The position numbers and the translations under genes are program-made. A DNA stretch of 64,000 nucleotides from Tretioscincus oriximinensis (Eukaryota; Chordata; Lepidosauria; Squamata; Gymnophthalmidae). The notes under the pieces were generated by a model. That model worked only from the letters and a program-made list of their open reading frames with translations. It was not told where the DNA came from and made no database searches. The stretch is from assembly GCA_022410635.1 (NCBI GenBank), contig JAJVDF010000875.1, positions 115,033 to 179,032 on the forward strand, written 5' to 3'. Numbering within the stretch: the stretch's first letter is position 1; the number at the start of each line of letters is the position of its first letter. Of this stretch, positions 58,880 through 64,000 are shown in pieces.

Positions 58880-60150
58880 AGGAAATGTAATAACTGACCT
58901 TCATTGTGCTATTGAAGGAACAAGTGAATAGAGATTCTTTATAAACAGAGAGAAGATGAAATAACTCTTATTAGCTAATTTAAATGAATTCAAATCTCCA
59001 GGCCCAGTTGAACTAGAACCAAGGTACTGCAGCTAATATCCGAATCACTTGCCATGATCTTTGAAAATTCCTGGAGAACAGTCCCAGTAAATGGGAGAAA
59101 GGCAAATATTGCCCCTATCTTCAAAAAAGGGAAAAGTGCCAGGAAACTACAGGACTATAAGCCTGACTTCAATACCAGGCAAGCTCCTTGAGCAAGTTAT
59201 TATGCAGCACGTAGAAGGAGTTGCTAATGCTAGAGAGAGGATTAAAAAGATCTTGATTGGACTGCAACTAACAGAATGATATTTAGTATGTCCTACAACC
59301 AGGTAAGAAAAATAAAAATAGCACATCCAGAATGGGAGGAATCTGCCTGAGCAGGAACACATGTGAAAAGGACCTGGATATATTTATACATGAGTTAATA
59401 GTGTGAAGCAGCTGCAGGACATGCAAACACAATCCTGAAGTGCACTAAGAATCTAAATCACCTGAAATAATAAGTCCATTCTACTTTGGTAAGACCACGT
59501 TTAGAGTACTGTGTTCACTTGTGGGCACGCCAATGAAAAAAGGACATTGATAAACGAGTAATTTCAAAGGAGAATTTAAAAAATGATGAGTGGTCTGGAA
59601 ACTGTCCTATGACAGGGAACGGTCAAAGAGTCTAGGGATGTTTAGTCTGCAAAAGATAAGAAGAACTGGGTTCTTATACCCTGCTTTTCTCACCTTTCCA
59701 AGGGTATTTTGCCCGAAGGCTCACATTCTATCTTCCCCACCAGGGTATGGTGGTTCCCATGTATCTACTTGCAGTCAGTTGCAATTTCTTACAATTCATG
59801 CTTTCAAATAGCTGGGCTGGCCAGAGCTACAGGCTAGTAGAAGGTGCTCACCCCTCCCCACGCCTGACACAGGGCTTCGCAGCCCCATCTCCTAGACGAG
59901 AGGCTGATTCCTTAGTGACTGAGCTAGCCGTGCCTAAGAACAAGAGGAGACATCATAGTTGTCTAGAAATGTTTGAAGGGCTATCACGTTGGCACATGGA
60001 AAAACTAGAAGCAAGGGAATGAAAATGCAAAGGAGCAGATACAGAATAGACCCTTTCATAAAGGTGAAATAGAATGCCAAAGGAGGTGGTGAGTTTTTCT
60101 TCAGTGAAAGCCTTCAAACAGAGGATGGCCAGCCATCTTAGATGGTTTAG
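58880..60150 (+). mobile_element. Old CR1/L3-type LINE remnant, split by a SINE
   Basis: Broken frames give pieces such as KKGKVPGNYRTISLTSIPGK then LLEQVI (59120-59215), a LEYC-like region near 59500 and, after the SINE, RRHHSCLEMFEGLSRWH and a MPKEVV-like segment near 60080. Stops and shifts are common. It is much older than the CR1 at 52948. The SINE at 59657-59939 lies inside it. Confidence 0.7.
59657..59939 (-). mobile_element. TTC-type SINE nested in a LINE
   Basis: On the minus strand the head GGCACGGCTAGCTCAGTCAC comes first (near 59939). The full body follows, with GGGGAAGATAGAATGTGAGC and GAGAAAAGCAGGGTATAAGA, and a short TTC end. AAGAA-like words on each side may be the target duplication. 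The LINE coding sense resumes after it. Confidence 0.85.
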
Positions 60151-60207
60151 TAAACGCTGCATTCAATATACATTTAAAAAAATACGACCATGAACAACAT
60201 CAATTAC

Positions 60208-60367
60208 CAATAATTTTGTAGGTTAGATGAAGTCCTTCTGCTGGTCCTTTCTTTGTCAAGTATGGTTTCACGTGTTTTAGTATATCCCCAATATATTCTA
60301 ATGCCTTTGTCACCATGGTTGATTTTTCAGCTGATGTCTGAAGTTCACTGTAGTTTGTGCCAACAGC
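60208..60367 (-). CDS. MMS22L: MMS22L coding exon
   Basis: This 160-bp exon in phase 0 reads AVGTNYSELQTSAEKSTMVT, KALEYIGDILKHVKPYL and KKGPAEGLHLTYKII, ending one base into Gly. The acceptor is ATTGCATCAG and the donor GTAATT. KKGPAEGLHLTY.II is diagnostic for MMS22L. The intron before it is only 143 bp. Confidence 0.96.
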
Positions 60368-60510
60368 CTGATGCAATAAAAAGAGATTGGTCACAACTTC
60401 TTCTTTTTTTAAAAAAAAGAAATAACATCAGAAAGCAGTTCTTACTTAAAACAATGGAATTATTCCAAATAATTATTCTCTGCTTTTGTTACTCAGAAAT
60501 AAAACAGTAC

Positions 60511-60653
60511 CTTGATAAAGAGAAGGACAGCATCTTTAGGATTTTGTTTATACAAAGATTCATCAAAACAAGCTTTTGAAAATATTGTGTCCACTTCTGG
60601 AAGTTTACATATCAACCTTGTAAATTCGGTGAGTTGATCCATATAAGCCTTGC
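60511..60653 (-). CDS. MMS22L: MMS22L coding exon
   Basis: This 143-bp exon reads (G)KAYMDQLTEFTRLICKLPEV, DTIFSKACFDESLYKQNPKD and AVLLFIK. The donor is GTACTG. The acceptor AACCAACAG at 60654 follows a purine-interrupted tract and looks weak. A second AG 5 bases later would break the frame; phase 1 from the upstream exon fixes 60653 as the start. Confidence 0.93.
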
Positions 60654-61082
60654 CTGTTGGTTTTCAAAGGAATATGAAATGATATATAAAAATCGGGTGA
60701 AAATCCTATCCTTTTTTGGGTAACCAAATTTTGATCCCTTTTCAGTTTGTTATCAAAGGAAGTTGAAGAGCACATTGAAGCTACTCTCTGCTTGTGTCTC
60801 CTAAGTAGAGCCTGGGATGATAGAGATTCTACCAACAAGTAACATTTTTTCACAACTATTTTCTTTTTAAAATAAGCACCATCTTTGTGACTCCACCCCC
60901 AAAGTTCAATTTTAAATACATACACATTCAATACTGTTTTAGAAAGTTAACAGTGAAATGTTACGTTGGTAACTGCATCAGTAAAACTTCCAAATTTCCT
61001 AAATGCCACCTGTCCAAACCACTAAGCCTAAGGAAAAATGGTCACTTGCAAGTTAAAATGCTGTTAAGTACAAAATATAACT

Positions 61083-61310
61083 CATTTATTTATTATTTAT
61101 TTATTTGTACTTGTACCCCACCCTATACCCGAAGGTCTCAGTGTGGCCAACCATAGGGTGGCGCACAAAGCTTTTGTTGCTTTCTCCACAACAAACACCC
61201 TGGGGCTGAGAGAGTTCAAAGAACTGTGGCTGGCTTTCGGGGAGGAGTGGGGAATTGAACCGGGAGACTACCAGGTATGAGTCCAACGCTCTAACCACTA
61301 CACCAAACTT
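61083..61310 (-). mobile_element. Sauria-type SINE (left of head-to-head pair)
   Basis: On the minus strand: head TTTGGTGTAGTGGTTAGAGC, core, tail CTTCGGGTATAGGGTGGGGT and AAAT repeats. Its head points towards the SINE at 61325. Confidence 0.85.
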
Positions 61311-61324
61311 AACATTTTGTATTT

Positions 61325-61517
61325 GAGAGCTAGTTTGGTGTAGTAGTTAGTGTTGAACTCTTATATGTTAGTCTCCTGATTCAATTCCTCACTCCCCCAT
61401 GGGTGAGCTTGGGTCACTCACAGTTCTTTAGAACTGTCTCAGTCCCATCTATTTCACAAAAGCTTTATGTGTCACCCTTTGGTTGGCTGCCCTGAGACCT
61501 TAGGATAGGGCCAGATA
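61325..61517 (+). mobile_element. Sauria-type SINE (right of head-to-head pair)
   Basis: GAGAGCTAGTTTGGTGTAGT, then CTGTCTCAGTCCCATC and CCTGAGACCTTAGGATAGGG; the tail is truncated. It starts about 14 bases after the head of the oppositely oriented copy. Confidence 0.82.
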
Positions 61518-62133
61518 GTTATTGTGGGTGGCATGACTCCTTCTTGATTCCAGGATGCTGGAGTTACAATGTCCGGGGGGAGGCGGGGGGGCAGAAATTA
61601 AGATTAAAACTGTGTATTGTTTTTAGGAAGGAATAGTGCAACTGTACATTTATTTTCAGGTCCCCTATTGGGGCAGCATGCTCATGTAGGATGCTCATCT
61701 AGCATTTGGTGTCAGGAGGAGAAAGCTCTGATAGGCACTGTGTTATCTGATGATGCCTTCATAAACTGTGATGCATCTGTGACTTCTGAAGAATGTGGAG
61801 ACAAAGTAAGTTATGGATAACCCTACTTAGGATTTGCTACAGAGATGCTACAGACAGAGGATTTTCAATGGTGAGCTCAAGTAGCATGATATGGATCTGC
61901 TGCATTCAGAGATCCAGTATAGCCAAAGGAACAACCAGTAGGATTTTTGGACTGCTCTGCAGATCAATTCATCATTTACAAGCTGTGCAAAACTTTATAT
62001 ATAAAGCAACAGATGGATCAGCAGAAGGAAAAAAATAGTGAAAAAAATTGCACAACACTGAAAAGGTTTGGCGTTCCTTCCCACAGACCAGTTCATTTCT
62101 CTTGCAATTCAAATGTTGAAGAAAACTACTTAC

Positions 62134-62261
62134 CAACAGTTTGTTCAGCATCTGTTCTGACCAAAGAATCAGGAGACTGATAAATAAATATTTGCACAAT
62201 ACACCGAAACCAACATTGTACCAACAAAGCTTGGTAGGATGTAAGGGCTTCAGACAATTCA
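62134..62261 (-). CDS. MMS22L: MMS22L coding exon, start of the C-terminal part in the window
   Basis: MMS22L forms a heterodimer with TONSL in the nucleus; it acts at stressed or collapsed replication forks and aids RAD51 loading. This 128-bp exon is the most upstream in the window. It reads ELSEALTSYQALLVQCWFRC, IVQIFIYQSPDSLVRTDAEQ and TV, ending one base into Gly. The acceptor is TTTTCCCTTTAG and the donor GTAAGT. The nine exons give about 440 codons; from memory the human protein has about 1243 residues, so roughly the first two thirds lie beyond 64000. Frames are intact and there is no sign of a pseudogene. Confidence 0.93.
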
Positions 62262-64000
62262 CTAAAGGGAAAAAAAAGAAAAGAAAATTCCTTTTTAAAG
62301 GAAAGGCAGAAAGGTGTAAAAACCATCACTTGACCCAGGGATTCCCCTACAGAAGTTTCCCAATATCCAGAAGATTTTTTTTCCAACTCCTTTTCCATCA
62401 CTGCAAGAAAATGTCATCCCACACACTCCAAATGGGTACATAAAATGTAGGATGTGATTTCACATCTACTGGGCTTTCCCCCAAACCCTACTAGTTTCTA
62501 AATATTTTTTATGGTTGAAATGACACTCAGGAGCTAGAGAAGGTTCAGCAGAATTGAAATCATATCTGGCACAGTCCAACTTTGTGATTAGTGGCCCCAC
62601 CTCTGAGAGTCCCAAAATGGCCAAGAGCAGCTATCAGAGCAGCTATCAGAGACCTTGACTTACTCAAAGACTGTGTTTGCTGTAGTTCTACTTAGCACAC
62701 ACAACCCTCCCAGAAAGGGCTGTGCTTACAATTGAAAGATCTGCATTTGCTACTGAGTCCAATTTAAGATATTAAGTTTAACTTGTAAGGGCTTATATAC
62801 TATAACTTGGGCCCAAAATATTTTCTCCCCTGGCCTTCTTCCATATCCATCTACCTGTTCATTTGTGCCACCATTCAGTAGCAATGGTGGGCTGGGAACG
62901 CAAGACAGGGACTTCTCAGTGGAAGCTCCAGGTCTGGAATAGTCTCCCTATGAAGTGCTTCAATCAACATCACTCCATACATTCAGAAAATCCCTGAAGA
63001 ATCACCTCTTTAGCATGGCCTTCTGTTGAAGAAACAGTGCCTTTTATTTGTAATATCTTATTTTATTGTTAAATGCCCTGAGACCTTGGATACAGGGAAA
63101 GATAGGAGTGCAAACAAATACATAAAATAAATATATAAATGCAATAAAATTGAACCTCAAAACCCATTGGCTGAACTCTGTTGAACAGACAGATTAGCAC
63201 GTTCAATCAAATGAGGTTTAGGTGAAATGTAGGCAGAACATAGGAGGAGAAATTGCAACTGATGGTGGCAGAACAAAATTAAGTTCCCTTAGAGAGGTAG
63301 GTTTTCTTCTTTATTTCACCCAGTTGTCAGTGTTGGCCAACACCTACCCAGTGACCCATCACTCTTTTCTTCAGCTCCCTTCCCTTTTCTTCCTTTTGGC
63401 ACATCCCTCCCTTCCAACCAGCTGGTCCTTGAACTCCCTTTTCCTCCTGTTTGCTCTCCTCCCTCCCACTTGAAAAGAAGAAAGAGAGATAAAAAGATAG
63501 GGAAAAAACATATTTTTACAGCCCATGATGATCAGGCTTAACTGCTAGTTCCAAATACTTTGTAAAACATTCAAAATAATATTCTGCAAAAATGAGGGGA
63601 GGTGGAGAAGNAAAAATTTCAGACGCTACCTAATTTTTACTTCTGCGTTTGAATACAAAATGTTTACATTTAATTTTTAAAAAAATATTTTGAATTTGTA
63701 TTTCTTTTTTAATGAGACCATCTTTGTCCTGATTGTTGACCCTCATCAGGAGAAAGGGGGACGGATGATGTTTTCTTCCTAGTATCCTTTAAGTTCAGTG
63801 TAATTCTAGCTCAATTACAAAAGCTGCTTGCCACCAGTAAGCAGTTGTCTGCCACCAACTTGAATAATTCTAGGCCTGATTTGCATTTACTTGTTTTAAT
63901 CCACTTTGGTAGCAGTAGATTAGCTCAATCTGATTTAGGTCATGTATGCACAGGCTCACTGATCCATTTTAGGCTCTAAACAGCACCTAAGAAAAGTCAA
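62262..64000 (-). other. MMS22L: MMS22L intron, continues beyond window
   Basis: No further MMS22L exon found. A short tandem duplication (AGAGCAGCTATC twice) lies near 62625. 63350-63470 is CT-rich and gives a spurious open frame. 63870-63960 has a GCCTGATTTGCATTTACTTG word recalling the TIR of 23082-23240. The rest is featureless. Confidence 0.6.
62870..63145 (+). mobile_element. L2-type LINE 3' end with ORF tail
   Basis: Broken coding traces (CTGGAATAGTCTCCCTATGA, then a SLKNHLF-like CCTGAAGAATCACCTCTTTA) are followed by ATTGTTAAATGCCCTGAGAC and an ATAA-type end. It shows that the short ends at 51051 and 55396 come from a LINE ORF of the L2 type. Confidence 0.65.

Noticed and set aside
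62126..62401. Taking the whole minus open frame as exon
   Set aside because: Only 62134-62261 is bounded by a good acceptor and donor and fits the phase; the rest is intron read-through.

Overview
This window comes from a vertebrate nuclear genome, most likely a squamate reptile (lizard). The evidence is two vertebrate genes with large GT-AG introns, plus many tRNA-headed SINEs of the Sauria type, CR1- and L2-type LINE 3' ends with reptile-style tails, and several small TIR transposons. The exact species cannot be fixed. Single N bases are scattered throughout, including inside MMS22L exons, as in a draft assembly.

Two protein genes face each other tail to tail. On the plus strand are the last five coding exons of KLHL32 (15499-35635, 411 codons plus stop). 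They hold the end of the BACK domain and all six kelch blades; the BTB part lies before the window. On the minus strand are the last nine coding exons of MMS22L (62261 down to 45092, about 440 codons); the gene continues past the right edge. The stops are 9.5 kb apart. As I recall, this is the gene order and orientation of human chromosome 6q16. All exon joins were checked for GT-AG and reading phase, and the two reading frames run through without a break. KLHL32 is a presumed CUL3 substrate adaptor; MMS22L is a replication-fork and homologous-recombination factor that works with TONSL. Nothing suggests that the two proteins act together.

Layout: 1-15498 is KLHL32 intron with CR1 pieces, SINEs, a small hAT element with a perfect 8-bp target duplication, a long TAA array and a candidate conserved non-coding element near 10.2-10.6 kb. 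15499-35635 holds the KLHL32 exons. 35636-45091 holds the two 3' ends, the intergenic spacer, an 84-bp perfect palindrome and a Harbinger-like element. 45092-62261 holds the MMS22L exons and repeat-filled introns, including a 5'-truncated CR1 LINE, two TA-flanked foldback elements and a head-to-head SINE pair. 62262-64000 is further MMS22L intron. I see no gene 5' end or promoter, true tRNA or rRNA gene, CRISPR array or viral gene. The less ordinary content is the set of small palindromic and TIR elements and the candidate regulatory element, not a new gene system.
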